Assembly (NCBI GenBank): GCA_947498065.1
Contig: CANMIS010000002.1
Span: 372,001 to 436,000, forward strand
DNA length: 64,000 nucleotides
Direction of reading: 5' to 3'
Origin: an uncultured Erythrobacter sp.
GTDB lineage: Bacteria > Pseudomonadota > Alphaproteobacteria > Sphingomonadales > Sphingomonadaceae
Shown: piece by piece, positions 29,242-38,024 of the stretch
How the letters are laid out: each line of letters opens with the position of its first letter
Position numbering within the stretch: the stretch's first letter is position 1
Made by a program: the position numbers and the translations under genes
Notes under the pieces: model-generated
What the model saw: the letters and a program-made list of their open reading frames with translations, nothing else
What the model was told of the DNA's origin: nothing
Databases searched by the model: none

Positions 29242-30966
29242 ATGAAAGGCACAACGAACTACCTGAAAAGCGCAACCATATGCGTAGCTGCGTCACTTGC
29301 AGTGAACTTGCCTCATGGTGCTTTTGCGGAAGATCCTACGTCAGAGATCTCGGCATCCAGCGATACGATCACCGCTGGCAACATCGCTCGGTTGATCGAA
29401 GTTTGGGGCTTTGTGAAATACCATCATGGTGATGCGCGTGCGGGCCGTTTGGCAATGGATCTTGAGTTTTTCACGCTCTTTCCAAAGATCCAATCTGCAG
29501 AATCGCGGACCGAAGGCGATGCCATTCTAGCTGATTGGCTCACGCAACTCGGCCCGGGCGAACCATGCGATCCCTGCGCAGGGACTTCGTCTGAAGTTGT
29601 GATCCCCTCGACTACTCCAGCGTGGATTGCGGCATTGCCGCGGGAGCTTGCGGTTCCGGTTCAGGCGATCTTCGACAATCGCTCTGATTCTCAAGCGAAC
29701 TTTCAAGTTGCGCGGGTTCGTGGCCCCGGTAATCCACTCTTCCTGAATGAGCCCAATTACAGCAGTGTTTGGCAGGAGAACGACAAAGCTTTCCAAACCC
29801 TCACATTGGCGCGGCAATGGAACATGCTGCGCTATTGGTTTCCCTATCGCGATATCATGGATGAGGGCCCGCAGGCCATCTTGCCCAGTGCAGTAGAGAG
29901 TGTTTTGTCGGCCAGCACCGAGCAGCAATATCAGCGCGCTATCTCTCGCGTTGGTGTGCAGGCCAATGACGGGCATGTCACGCTGAATAGCTATATGCCA
30001 TCCTGGTTTCCATCAGGGGCGGGCTGTATGATGCCGCACGGCTGGCGCTTTATTGAAGACCGTCTTGTCATTGATGACCGCAAGATGCCCCCTCAGCCCT
30101 TCCTGCGCGCCGGTGACGTCGTACTGACGATTGACGGTGAGCCGATTCAGCAGATCGCAGAGCGTTTCCGGCCGTTTATTGCTGCATCCAATGATACAGG
30201 CTTGGCGCGGAAGGTCTCTTCAGGTCTCAGGCTTGGCCCCTGCCGCATGCGAGATGTGGAGATCGAACGCGCGGGGAAGCGAATGTTAGTATCGGTTGAG
30301 TGGCAGCCATGGCCTGCCCACCGGATCAATGCATTGGAAGCGCATTTTGACCCCGGCGAAACGATCGAAATGCTTGACGGGAATATCGCCTACGTTCGCT
30401 ATCAGCAGCTGCGCGAGGCAGACCTGCCGCGCCTCTTAAGCATGGCTAATGAAAGCTCAGGGCTGGTGCTCGACATGCGCGGTTATGTTAGCGATTTTTT
30501 GGTCTTCAAACTGGGCGGCATGTTGGTTGATGAGCCGGTTGCCTTCGTCCGATTGTCGAAACCAAACGTGGCGACACCAGGCGAATTCAACTGGACCGAT
30601 CGGAATTTCCTCCAGCCTTACCCGGACGGCCGCCGTATTACCGTCCCGGTCGTGGCTTTAATTGACGAAAGTGCAGGCAGTTCAGCTGAGTACCAATCCA
30701 TGGGTTGGCGTGCAGCGGGTGTGCCGATTATCGGCAGCCCTTCGGCGGGCGCGGACGGCGATATCTCAAAACTACCCATGCCGAGCGGCGGGGAGATGGT
30801 GTATTCGGGCCTTGGCGTTTATTATCCCGACGGCGCGCCGACGCAGCGTATTGGCATTGTGCCTGACATTGAGGTAAAGCCAACCATTGCCGGGATTGCG
30901 GCAGGACGCGACGAAGTGCTGGAACGCGGTCTGGAAGAGTTGGAGCGCCTAGCGGCTGAGCGATAG
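29242..30966 (+). CDS. S41-family (C-terminal processing type) peptidase, secreted
   Basis: A 574-residue protein with a signal peptide (ATICVAASLAVNLPHGAFA). An N-terminal domain of unknown type precedes a PDZ-like region (about 270-340, LRAGDVVLTIDGEPIQQI) and an S41 catalytic domain (about 370-560) with the nucleophilic serine in DESAGSSAEYQSMGWR. The arrangement resembles tail-specific protease relatives. A lysine or other general base cannot be fixed by eye, and the substrate is unknown. It lies 15 bases after the EamA gene. Confidence 0.8.
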   Translation: MKGTTNYLKSATICVAASLAVNLPHGAFAEDPTSEISASSDTITAGNIARLIEVWGFVKYHHGDARAGRLAMDLEFFTLFPKIQSAESRTEGDAILADWLTQLGPGEPCDPCAGTSSEVVIPSTTPAWIAALPRELAVPVQAIFDNRSDSQANFQVARVRGPGNPLFLNEPNYSSVWQENDKAFQTLTLARQWNMLRYWFPYRDIMDEGPQAILPSAVESVLSASTEQQYQRAISRVGVQANDGHVTLNSYMPSWFPSGAGCMMPHGWRFIEDRLVIDDRKMPPQPFLRAGDVVLTIDGEPIQQIAERFRPFIAASNDTGLARKVSSGLRLGPCRMRDVEIERAGKRMLVSVEWQPWPAHRINALEAHFDPGETIEMLDGNIAYVRYQQLREADLPRLLSMANESSGLVLDMRGYVSDFLVFKLGGMLVDEPVAFVRLSKPNVATPGEFNWTDRNFLQPYPDGRRITVPVVALIDESAGSSAEYQSMGWRAAGVPIIGSPSAGADGDISKLPMPSGGEMVYSGLGVYYPDGAPTQRIGIVPDIEVKPTIAGIAAGRDEVLERGLEELERLAAER

Positions 30967-31005
30967 CTCACGGAACTTTGCGCGTCGCCGCTCGCTTGAA
31001 AAGTC

Positions 31006-31656
31006 ATGCTGAGCGAAACTGAGATTGAGACCGTCTATCGCCGCTTGTCAGAGGCCATGCCGGGGAGGACCAAGAATGCGAAGGGTCCCAAGGGGCAGCC
31101 CGATGCCTTTCGTTCTTGCATCTCTTGCATGCTGTCCGCGCAATCGCTCGATCGCAACACCGCCGCCGCGACGAAGGCTCTGTTCAAGCTTGCCAAGACG
31201 CCTGAAGATATGCTCGCGCTAGATGATGAGGTGATTGCCGAGGCGATCAAGCCGTGCGGGCTCTACAACAATAAGACCCGCAATATCCGCAAGTTTTGCG
31301 GTGCTCTGATCGAGGAGCATGGCGGCGTGGTGCCGGACACGCGCGAGGGCCTGATGAGCCTGCCCGGCATTGGCCGTAAATGCGCCGACATCGTGATGAG
31401 CTTCACCTTTGGCAAAGATGTGATCGCGGTCGACACTCATGTGCACCGCGTATGCAACCGGATCGGTCTGACCGAGGCAAAGACGGCGGAGAAAACCGCG
31501 CAGCAGTTGGAGGAGCGCAGCCCGGAGTGGTCGCTCGCCGATGGGCATTTCTGGCTGATCCAGTTTGGCAAGAAAGTGTGCCGCGCGCGCCTGCCCAAAT
31601 GCGAAATCTGCGTGGTTAGTGATCTGTGTGAGACCGGGCCGAATGAGAAGGCATAA
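31006..31656 (+). CDS. nth: Endonuclease III
   Basis: A 216-residue bifunctional DNA glycosylase/AP lyase acting on oxidised pyrimidines. The HhH reads LPGIGRKCADIVM with the catalytic lysine, the catalytic aspartate is in AVDTHVHRVCNRIG, and the C-terminal cluster ligands have the C-x6-C-x2-C-x5-C spacing (CRARLPKCEICVVSDLC). Sequence matches nth more closely than the second glycosylase at 27653. The gene starts 39 bases after the S41 peptidase stop and has no operon partner of the same pathway. Confidence 0.93.
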   Translation: MLSETEIETVYRRLSEAMPGRTKNAKGPKGQPDAFRSCISCMLSAQSLDRNTAAATKALFKLAKTPEDMLALDDEVIAEAIKPCGLYNNKTRNIRKFCGALIEEHGGVVPDTREGLMSLPGIGRKCADIVMSFTFGKDVIAVDTHVHRVCNRIGLTEAKTAEKTAQQLEERSPEWSLADGHFWLIQFGKKVCRARLPKCEICVVSDLCETGPNEKA

Positions 31657-31758
31657 AGCTGACGCTACGGCTTAGGGCGGCGGAGAAACTGCGCTTGCAA
31701 GTGCGGCGAAACTCCGCTTGTTTCCCGGTCAAACAACGACTCCGGGAGAACCACAGCC

Positions 31759-32736
31759 ATGAAAACCGCAATCACCGAAATGTTCGGCATCCAGCACCCG
31801 ATTATTCAGGGCGGCATGCATTATGTCGGCTTTGCTGAAATGGCGGCGGCTGTTTCCAATGCAGGCGGGCTGGGGATTATCACGGGCCTGACGCAAAAGA
31901 CACCTGCGGACCTCGCGAACGAAATCGCGCGCTGTAAGGATATGACAGACAAGCCGTTTGGTGTGAACATCACCATCTTGCCAACGCTGACCCCGCCAGA
32001 CTATCCGGCGATCGTGAAGGCGGTGATCGAAGGCGGCGTGAAAGTGGTGGAGACCGCTGGGCGCAATCCATCAGAATTGCTTCCCCCTCTAAAGGATGCC
32101 GGGATCAAGGTGATCCACAAATGCACCAGCGTGCGGCACAGCCTAAAAGCGCAAGAGATCGGCTGTGATGCCGTCAGCGTCGATGGCTTTGAATGCGGCG
32201 GCCACCCGGGCGAAGACGATATTCCAAACTTCATCCTCCTGCCGCGCGCCGCCGATGAGCTGGAAATTCCGTTCGTATCCTCTGGCGGCATGGCCGATGG
32301 CCGTTCGCTCGTCGCCAGCCTGGCGATGGGCGCGCAGGGCATGAATATGGGCACGCGCTTTATCGCCACCCAAGAAGCTCCCGTGCACGAAAACGTGAAG
32401 AAGGCGATTGTCGCCGCTTCCGAACTCGACACCCGCCTGGTGATGCGCCCGCTGCGCAACACAGAACGCGTGATGACCAATGCCGCTGTTGAGCGCCTGA
32501 TCGAGAAGGAAAAGCGGCTCGGCGATGATCTCAAGTTTGAAGATATCCTTGAAGAGGTCGCAGGCGTCTATCCGTCGATCATGATGGAAGGCGACATGGA
32601 CAAGGGCGCGTGGAGCTGCGGCATGGTGGCCGGCCTGATCAATGATATCCCGACCTGTCAGGAATTGATCGACGGCATCATGAGCGAGGCGGAAACGATC
32701 CTTGCGCGCATGAACGGGCAAATGGCCGCGGGCTGA
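31759..32736 (+). CDS. Nitronate monooxygenase family flavoprotein
   Basis: A 325-residue FMN-dependent TIM-barrel protein. The start FGIQHPIIQGGMHYVGFAEM and the glycine-rich segments SNAGGLGIITG, DGFECGGHPGEDD and SSGGMADGRSLVASLAMGAQG are diagnostic of the 2-nitropropane dioxygenase/nitronate monooxygenase family (FabK relatives). Members oxidise alkyl nitronates such as propionate-3-nitronate or act as enoyl reductases; the reaction here is uncertain. A CGGGAG site precedes the ATG. Confidence 0.87.
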   Translation: MKTAITEMFGIQHPIIQGGMHYVGFAEMAAAVSNAGGLGIITGLTQKTPADLANEIARCKDMTDKPFGVNITILPTLTPPDYPAIVKAVIEGGVKVVETAGRNPSELLPPLKDAGIKVIHKCTSVRHSLKAQEIGCDAVSVDGFECGGHPGEDDIPNFILLPRAADELEIPFVSSGGMADGRSLVASLAMGAQGMNMGTRFIATQEAPVHENVKKAIVAASELDTRLVMRPLRNTERVMTNAAVERLIEKEKRLGDDLKFEDILEEVAGVYPSIMMEGDMDKGAWSCGMVAGLINDIPTCQELIDGIMSEAETILARMNGQMAAG

Positions 32737-32976
32737 TTTCTCGTCAGAGCGGGCGGTGACGAGTCGCTGCTGACCCGCTGTTTCGCGGGCGGCGCCGCTG
32801 CGTAAATTCCCTTATGGATTAACCATTAGTGCGGACCTCGTCAGGGCGGGCGCGGCAATCGTGCTGAGCAAATCCTTACCGCGCAACTGCGTAGTCAACC
32901 GAATGAAAAAAGCGGAACCTTTCGGGTAGTTAGGTTTTACAGCGCGCCGGAAAGGGCCTGCTGCGGGATCGACAAC
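32737..32976. promoter_or_regulatory. Intergenic region with hairpin and CtrA-like half site
   Basis: About 240 bases. CTCGTCA (32740-32746) and TGACGAG (32757-32763) form a perfect 7-bp hairpin directly after the nitronate monooxygenase stop, without a T-run. Farther on TTAACCAT (32819-32826) matches a common form of the alphaproteobacterial CtrA half-site, but a second half site at the usual spacing is not clear. The right part is AT-richer and probably carries the promoter of the next gene. Confidence 0.35.
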
Positions 32977-33678
32977 TTGGAAAACGCTGCGCTGGCGGAG
33001 GAGCTGGCGCTTAATCGGGGACTGCCCATGCAGGAATTTATCGCACTTGAAGTTTGGATTTTAGCGATTGCAGCGCCCTGCATTCTGAGCTGGGTCCTCG
33101 GAGAAGTTCACGGCGCCGCGCGGGTGCGCAGCTATATGGAACAGCGCGTGCCCACGGTGGAAGAAGCAGCGAGCATTGCTGGCACGCCCGCCAACCTGAC
33201 CATGCAAAGCCGCACGCCTGCCTCAGCGCAAGAGCCTTGCTCTGCCGTTCGGCCCGGTCGCAGTCTCGCTGCCGCCAATGCGGGTCTGGGCGACGCAATC
33301 GATGCAGCCATCCGCCCGCAGCGGGTCATCGCGGCAACGCGTGACCTATCGGCGAGCGAGCGCAGCGCGCTTTACGAAGAGATGCCGACGCCCACCCAGC
33401 GCAGCGAAGAGGCCGATTGGCGCCGCAAGGAGCTGGCCGCTTTGCTGAGCGAGAACGAAGGCGCTTTGGCCCCAGAGGCGGCCGAAGTGCTCAGCCAATA
33501 TAAGGTGTCGGTGGCGCAAATGGCCCAGGCCAATATCGAACAAGCGATGGACGAGGCCCTGGCTGCATTCGCGCCGCCGATTGATGAACCGCGCCCGCGC
33601 AGCCGCGCTTACCGCGACGCGTTGGAAGAGCGCTATCAGACTGAGGTGCCGGAGCAGATTGCCTGCCCGGCCCCGTAA
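32977..33678 (+). CDS. Hypothetical protein with an N-terminal membrane segment
   Basis: A 233-residue protein read from a TTG; an ATG at 33028 giving 216 residues is as likely, since neither has a strong ribosome-binding site. A single hydrophobic stretch (WILAIAAPCILSWVLG) is followed by a long charged, alanine/glutamate-rich cytoplasmic region likely to be helical. No family is recognised. The CtrA-like half site upstream raises the possibility of cell-cycle control, as inference only. Confidence 0.55.
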   Translation: MENAALAEELALNRGLPMQEFIALEVWILAIAAPCILSWVLGEVHGAARVRSYMEQRVPTVEEAASIAGTPANLTMQSRTPASAQEPCSAVRPGRSLAAANAGLGDAIDAAIRPQRVIAATRDLSASERSALYEEMPTPTQRSEEADWRRKELAALLSENEGALAPEAAEVLSQYKVSVAQMAQANIEQAMDEALAAFAPPIDEPRPRSRAYRDALEERYQTEVPEQIACPAP

Positions 33679-33702
33679 GAGAACGCTTAGAGCGCGTTGG
33701 CC

Positions 33703-34137
33703 CTAGCTGTCAGCGCTTTCGGGTTTTTTCTCGCGGGTGTAAGGAACAAAGTCCTCAAAGAAGACCGCGCCGGTGAAGAAACCGCTGAACCGATCAACCG
33801 TAGTGATTTGATCCAAGCGGCACAGCTGAGATGAGCCAAACTTGCGGATCACCAGAATGTCATCATCATCGATGCTTTCCGGGCGACGGGTGCGCTGAAC
33901 ATAGATCGTGTTGCCACTGCCATAGACATAGGCTGTGTCGTTGATCGTGCGCATTCTGCGGTTGGCTTTCTCGCGGATGCATCGCACCGGTTCACCGGCG
34001 ACGCGTCCTTCGAGCATTTTTTGAAGTTTCTCTTCGCCGGTGGGCTTGTCCTTCGCCATCACAGCGGGGGCGCCAAACGCGGCGGCTCCGGCCAGGCTGG
34101 CGGCCGCAAGGGCGAGAAATTTAGACGAGCGAACCAT
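33703..34137 (-). CDS. Hypothetical exported protein, DUF6491-like
   Basis: A 144-residue protein with a signal peptide (ALAAASLAGAAAFGAPAVMA). The mature part has two cysteines (VRCIREKANR and QLCRLDQI) and the sequence DTAYVYGSGNTIYVQRTR, resembling the DUF6491 family of small sphingomonad exported proteins; that match is from memory and not certain. The ATG at 34137 has GGAG at 7 bases; one at 34143 sits too close to the same site. Convergent with the preceding gene. Confidence 0.68.
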   Translation of the reverse strand: MVRSSKFLALAAASLAGAAAFGAPAVMAKDKPTGEEKLQKMLEGRVAGEPVRCIREKANRRMRTINDTAYVYGSGNTIYVQRTRRPESIDDDDILVIRKFGSSQLCRLDQITTVDRFSGFFTGAVFFEDFVPYTREKKPESADS

Positions 34138-34273
34138 GAACATTCTCCTACGCTAAGACCCTTATCTATAGCAGATAAAGCGTGCCAGGTGAACGATGGC
34201 TGACTCTGAAAAGCGAGGCACCAAGGCCGCGAAAATGCTGCTGGCTGCACCGTGATAAGGCGCAGCGTGCCCA

Positions 34274-34534
34274 TTACCGGTGGCCCGGATCGCCGCCTTC
34301 GGAAATATCGGGCAGGCTGGATTGATCCGCGCCATCCGCCGGTCCGCCCTTCAGGACAAAGCGCCGGTCGCAATAGCCGCAATCGACATAGCCGTGCTCG
34401 TCAATCTCCAGATAGATGCGCGGATGGCCCAAAGCGGCAGGGCGATAGTCCTTGCCGCCGCGAATGCCGCTGGCCCCGTCACAGCTTACGCGGCGGGTTT
34501 CAACGATCAGCACTTCTGGAGGAGCGGTATTCAT
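34274..34534 (-). CDS. Zinc-finger (CHCC/NDUFS6-like) protein
   Basis: An 86-residue protein with the CHCC zinc-finger pattern: RRVSCDG, then GHPRIYLEID and DCGYCDRRFVL, giving Cys, His, Cys, Cys ligands. Eukaryotic NDUFS6 is a complex I accessory subunit and many alphaproteobacteria carry a homologue; a link to complex I is family knowledge, not shown here. Start taken as ATG at 34534; a GTG two codons upstream is possible. Isolated between two unrelated genes. Confidence 0.82.
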   Translation of the reverse strand: MNTAPPEVLIVETRRVSCDGASGIRGGKDYRPAALGHPRIYLEIDEHGYVDCGYCDRRFVLKGGPADGADQSSLPDISEGGDPGHR

Positions 34535-34652
34535 AAGCACGCGCGATAATCGCGAAGCGGCGCAAATTCAATCTTTCGTTTGCACGTTTTGACCGATGAC
34601 AGTTGCGGCGCAAGGCTTGCACCGATCCGGCGCTTCTCTATGGCTTGCGCGC

Positions 34653-35597
34653 ATGAGCAATGAACCCGCCATCTCGATCCGCAATCTCACCAAAAGATAC
34701 GCCGCGCCCAAAGGCGCAAAGGGCGCCGATGCCTCCGGCAAGCTGGCGCTGAATGATGTGAGCTTTGATGTGCCGCAGGGCCAGATCTTTGGCCTGCTCG
34801 GTCCCAATGGCGCGGGCAAATCGACGCTGATCAACACGCTCGCCGGGCTCGTGAACAAGACCAGCGGCAATGTGAATATCTGGGGCTTTGACATTGATAG
34901 CCAGCGCCGCAACGCCAGCCGCGCGATTGGCATTGTTCCGCAGGAAATCGTGTTTGACCCGTTCTTCACGCCTTACGAAGTGCTGGAAAACCAAGGCGGA
35001 TTTTACGGCATTCCGGCCTCTGATCGGCGCAGCGAGGAATTGCTCGCCGCGGTCCGTCTGGCTGATAAACGCGATGCCTACGCCCGCACATTGTCCGGTG
35101 GGATGAAGCGGCGGCTGCTGGTGGCGAAAGCCATGGTGCATTCGCCGCCGATTCTGGTGCTGGACGAGCCGACCGCCGGGGTCGACGTGGAACTGCGCCG
35201 CCAGCTGTGGGAGCTTGTCACCCAGCTTAACGATGACGGTGTCACGGTGGTGCTGACCACGCATTACCTCGAGGAGGCGGAGGAACTCTGCGACCGCATC
35301 GCGATCATCAACCATGGCGAGCTGATTGCAGATAAGCCCACGCGCGAGCTGGTGGATATGGCGCGCGAGAAAATCGTTGCCGTCACCGTGGATGCAGACC
35401 TCGCTGAGGCGCCCTCGCACGAGGCCTTCACTAAGGTTGAGCTCGCCGGGACACGCGGGGTTGAGGTGACCTATGACAAGGATGAACTTAACGCAGGCCA
35501 AGTGCTGGCAATCCTGCAAAGTCAGGGCCTGACGATTGAGGATGTGACCACGCGTGAGGCGGACCTGGAGGATGTGTTCGTACAGCTCACGAGCTAG
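34653..35597 (+). CDS. ABC transporter ATP-binding protein, permease partner not adjacent
   Basis: A 314-residue ATPase of the CcmA/YadG (ABC-2) type. Walker A is GPNGAGKST, the signature is LSGGMKRRLLVAKAM, Walker B is ILVLDEPTAGVD, with the switch histidine in TTHYLEEA; a C-terminal extension beyond residue 230 is typical of this class. The ATG at 34653 gives a normal N-terminus; a longer frame from 34596 is unlikely. The ABC-2 membrane subunit that usually follows is missing; the next gene is a methyltransferase. Exported substrate unknown. Confidence 0.85.
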   Translation: MSNEPAISIRNLTKRYAAPKGAKGADASGKLALNDVSFDVPQGQIFGLLGPNGAGKSTLINTLAGLVNKTSGNVNIWGFDIDSQRRNASRAIGIVPQEIVFDPFFTPYEVLENQGGFYGIPASDRRSEELLAAVRLADKRDAYARTLSGGMKRRLLVAKAMVHSPPILVLDEPTAGVDVELRRQLWELVTQLNDDGVTVVLTTHYLEEAEELCDRIAIINHGELIADKPTRELVDMAREKIVAVTVDADLAEAPSHEAFTKVELAGTRGVEVTYDKDELNAGQVLAILQSQGLTIEDVTTREADLEDVFVQLTS

Positions 35598-35609
35598 CGG
35601 AAGATCAAT

Positions 35610-36344
35610 GTGACGGCGACCTATGACCAGATCGGGATCGACTATGCGAACCTGCGTAGGCCAGACCCGCGCATAGCGGCGCCGATTGAGCAGGCGCTTG
35701 GACCTGCGGAGACGATCCTTAATGTCGGCGCAGGCGCGGGCTCCTATGAGCCACATGGCCGGCAAGTCACCGCGATTGAACCATCGGTTGAAATGATTGC
35801 GCAGCGTGACAAAGGCGCGGGGCCAGCGATCCAAGGCAGCGCGGAACACCTGCCCTTTGACGACAATTCATTCGATGCCGTGATGGCCGTCCTGACCGTG
35901 CATCACTGGTCCGATCAGGCGAAGGGCCTCAGCGAAATGCGCCGGGTATCGCGCGGGCCAGTGGTGATCCTCACCTATGATCCGACGTTCCGAGGCGTCT
36001 GGCTGGCGGACTATTTTCCAGAGCTTGTCACTCTGGATGATGGCCAAATGCCGCCGCTTGAGGTTTACGCCGCCGCGCTGGGCCCGGTCGATATTGTCAC
36101 GGTGCCCATCCCCGCTGATTGCACCGACGGCTTTCTCTATGCATTCTGGCGCAGGCCTGAGGCTTACCTTGATCCCAAAATCCGGAGGGGCATGTCGTCA
36201 TTCTGGAGAATCGCCGGGGTTGAAGAGGGGCTGGCGCGGCTAGAGGCGGATCTGGCCTCTGGCGCCTGGGCAAGCCGCCATGCTGATCTGCTGGATCAAA
36301 GCAGCTATGATGCTGGATATCGGCTGATTATCAACGAGGGATGA
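35610..36344 (+). CDS. Class I SAM-dependent methyltransferase
   Basis: A 244-residue methyltransferase-11-type protein. Motif I is ILNVGAGAGSYE near residue 37, motif II is AIEPSVEMI, and AEHLPFDDNSFDAVMAV is the usual post-II segment. It starts at GTG 12 bases after the ABC gene, so the two may be co-transcribed. The acceptor is not evident; ubiquinone/menaquinone and small-molecule acceptors are both possible. The stop lies 10 bases before the MBL-fold gene. Confidence 0.82.
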   Translation: MTATYDQIGIDYANLRRPDPRIAAPIEQALGPAETILNVGAGAGSYEPHGRQVTAIEPSVEMIAQRDKGAGPAIQGSAEHLPFDDNSFDAVMAVLTVHHWSDQAKGLSEMRRVSRGPVVILTYDPTFRGVWLADYFPELVTLDDGQMPPLEVYAAALGPVDIVTVPIPADCTDGFLYAFWRRPEAYLDPKIRRGMSSFWRIAGVEEGLARLEADLASGAWASRHADLLDQSSYDAGYRLIINEG

Positions 36345-36354
36345 AGGAACGGAT

Positions 36355-37380
36355 ATGCGCGCTTTGACCAAGAGATCGGCCAGCACAAAAGCGGCACTGG
36401 CCCTTTGCGCCTCTAGCCTGCTCACGGCGTGCGGCGCGGCGAGCATCGGCGGCGATGCACAGGCCGCCGTTGCTGACACAACCGACGTCGCTGCGAACAT
36501 CCCTCGCGGTGAGCAGCCCGCCAAATGCCCGAGCGAAGGCGCCGCCTTGCAAGTGCTGGGCAGCGGCGGGCCGATTGCTGAGGCGGACCGCGCGGGCACC
36601 AGCTATCTGCTGTGGATCGATGGCGAGGCGCGGCTGCTGATCGATGCGGGGTCGGGCAGCTTCCTGCGGTTCGCGCAGGCGGGCGGCAAGATGGCGACGC
36701 TGGATGCGATATTCCTCACGCATCTTCATGCAGACCATGCGGGCGATCTTGTCGATGTGCTCAACACCGGTGGTTTTGAAGGGCGAATGGAGCCGCTCAC
36801 GATAGTAGGCCCAAATGCGGCGCCGCGCTTTCCCGGTATGGCGAGTTTTATGCAGCGCCTTATCGGGAAGGCCGATGGAGCTTTTGCCTATAATGGCGGC
36901 TATCAGGATGGGACGGAGAATAAGCCTGAGCTGATAGTGCGCGAGGTTGAAACGGACGAAGGCGCTGGCGCACCAGTTGGCCTTGATATTTCCAACGATT
37001 ATTCCGTCATGGCGCATCCCGTCCATCACGGCCCGGTCCCGGCGCTCGGCTATGTTGTCGAAGTGGGGGATGCGAACTTTGTCATTACTGGCGATCAGAG
37101 CTTTCTAAGTGAGCGCTTTGCCAGCGATCTTGCCGGCAGCAACCCAACAATCCTGTTCGCGCATCATGTGATCAATGGTCAGCCGGGCCAGCCGCGCGGC
37201 CTGCACCGCACGCCGGAACAGATTGGCGAGCTGGCGGGCGCGATGAAGCCTGCGCGCGTGGTGCTGACCCATAATATGAAGCGGTCATTGGATGATCTGG
37301 ACAATGGCCTGGCCGCGATTGCCCAGAATTACACTGGCCCGGTCAGCGTCGCACAGGATTTGGATTGCTACGCGCTTTAG
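36355..37380 (+). CDS. MBL-fold metallo-hydrolase, lipoprotein
   Basis: A 341-residue protein with a signal peptide ending in LLTAC (cysteine near 26), then a metallo-beta-lactamase fold: THLHADHAGDL (H-x-H-x-D-H) at about residue 122, HHGPVPALGYVV and GDQSF, and VLTHN near the C-terminus. The pattern resembles arylsulfatase/ribonuclease-Z-like hydrolases that are secreted. The substrate is unknown. GGAACGGAT precedes the ATG. Its end overlaps the convergent gene at 37377 by 4 bases. Confidence 0.85.
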   Translation: MRALTKRSASTKAALALCASSLLTACGAASIGGDAQAAVADTTDVAANIPRGEQPAKCPSEGAALQVLGSGGPIAEADRAGTSYLLWIDGEARLLIDAGSGSFLRFAQAGGKMATLDAIFLTHLHADHAGDLVDVLNTGGFEGRMEPLTIVGPNAAPRFPGMASFMQRLIGKADGAFAYNGGYQDGTENKPELIVREVETDEGAGAPVGLDISNDYSVMAHPVHHGPVPALGYVVEVGDANFVITGDQSFLSERFASDLAGSNPTILFAHHVINGQPGQPRGLHRTPEQIGELAGAMKPARVVLTHNMKRSLDDLDNGLAAIAQNYTGPVSVAQDLDCYAL

Positions 37381-37901
37381 CCCGCGTTCAATCGGTCGAT
37401 ATCCTGCCGCAGCTGGCTTTTGCGAAAGCCGCCGCCTGAGATCAGCCGCTTAAAATCGGCGACATGATCAAAATGCTGCAATTGCCGGTGGTAGTAATTG
37501 ATATATTCCAGCACCGCCAAAACACCGGCTGAGGTCGCGACCCAGCGGTCTGCGGTGCCCACCGCAAATCCAGGAGCTGCCCAAGCGGCGGTGGCAGCGA
37601 TCGCTGCGACAACGCTGGCGATGGCCATCGGCAAGTCGAGCGCCGCGATCCGGCGGATCGTTTCATCCGGCGAAGTGCCGCGCTCAAGCTGGTGCAGCTT
37701 CGCGCGCCAATAGACCGCCCCAATCGCCAGCAGAGCCATCATCGGAATGATGGACAGCAGCGATGCGATGCCCACCTCACCTTCCGCCAGAAACACCATG
37801 ATCACCGGCAAGAGCACGATATTTCCCGCCTCCAATTTCCAATAGCTGGAAAGGCGCGCGATCAGAGCTTGCCGGGCGGTGGTTGGAGTTTGCTTCGCCA
37901 T
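37377..37901 (-). CDS. Hypothetical membrane protein
   Basis: A 174-residue protein with four hydrophobic helices (about 30-50, 58-75, 95-120, 130-150) and charged N- and C-terminal ends (SSYWKLEAGN; YYHRQLQHFDHVADFKRLI). No family is recognised. The ATG at 37901 is preferred to the longer frame to 38039, whose first 46 residues are cysteine-rich and implausible. It is divergent from nadB, with 123 bases between the starts. Confidence 0.65.
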   Translation of the reverse strand: MAKQTPTTARQALIARLSSYWKLEAGNIVLLPVIMVFLAEGEVGIASLLSIIPMMALLAIGAVYWRAKLHQLERGTSPDETIRRIAALDLPMAIASVVAAIAATAAWAAPGFAVGTADRWVATSAGVLAVLEYINYYHRQLQHFDHVADFKRLISGGGFRKSQLRQDIDRLNAG

Positions 37902-38024
37902 GTCAGCGGATTGGCCCGCAATTCCCCGCCTGGCAAGTCCGACCTCTGACAGGGCCCCCTGCGCGCAGCAGCAATTCGCGCAAGGGCGCTTGCCCGGCTC
38001 ACAGCTTCGCGGCATGAGGCACAC

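Noticed and set aside
34638-35849. Long open frame opposite the ABC ATPase and methyltransferase
   Set aside because: Antisense shadow spanning two well supported genes.
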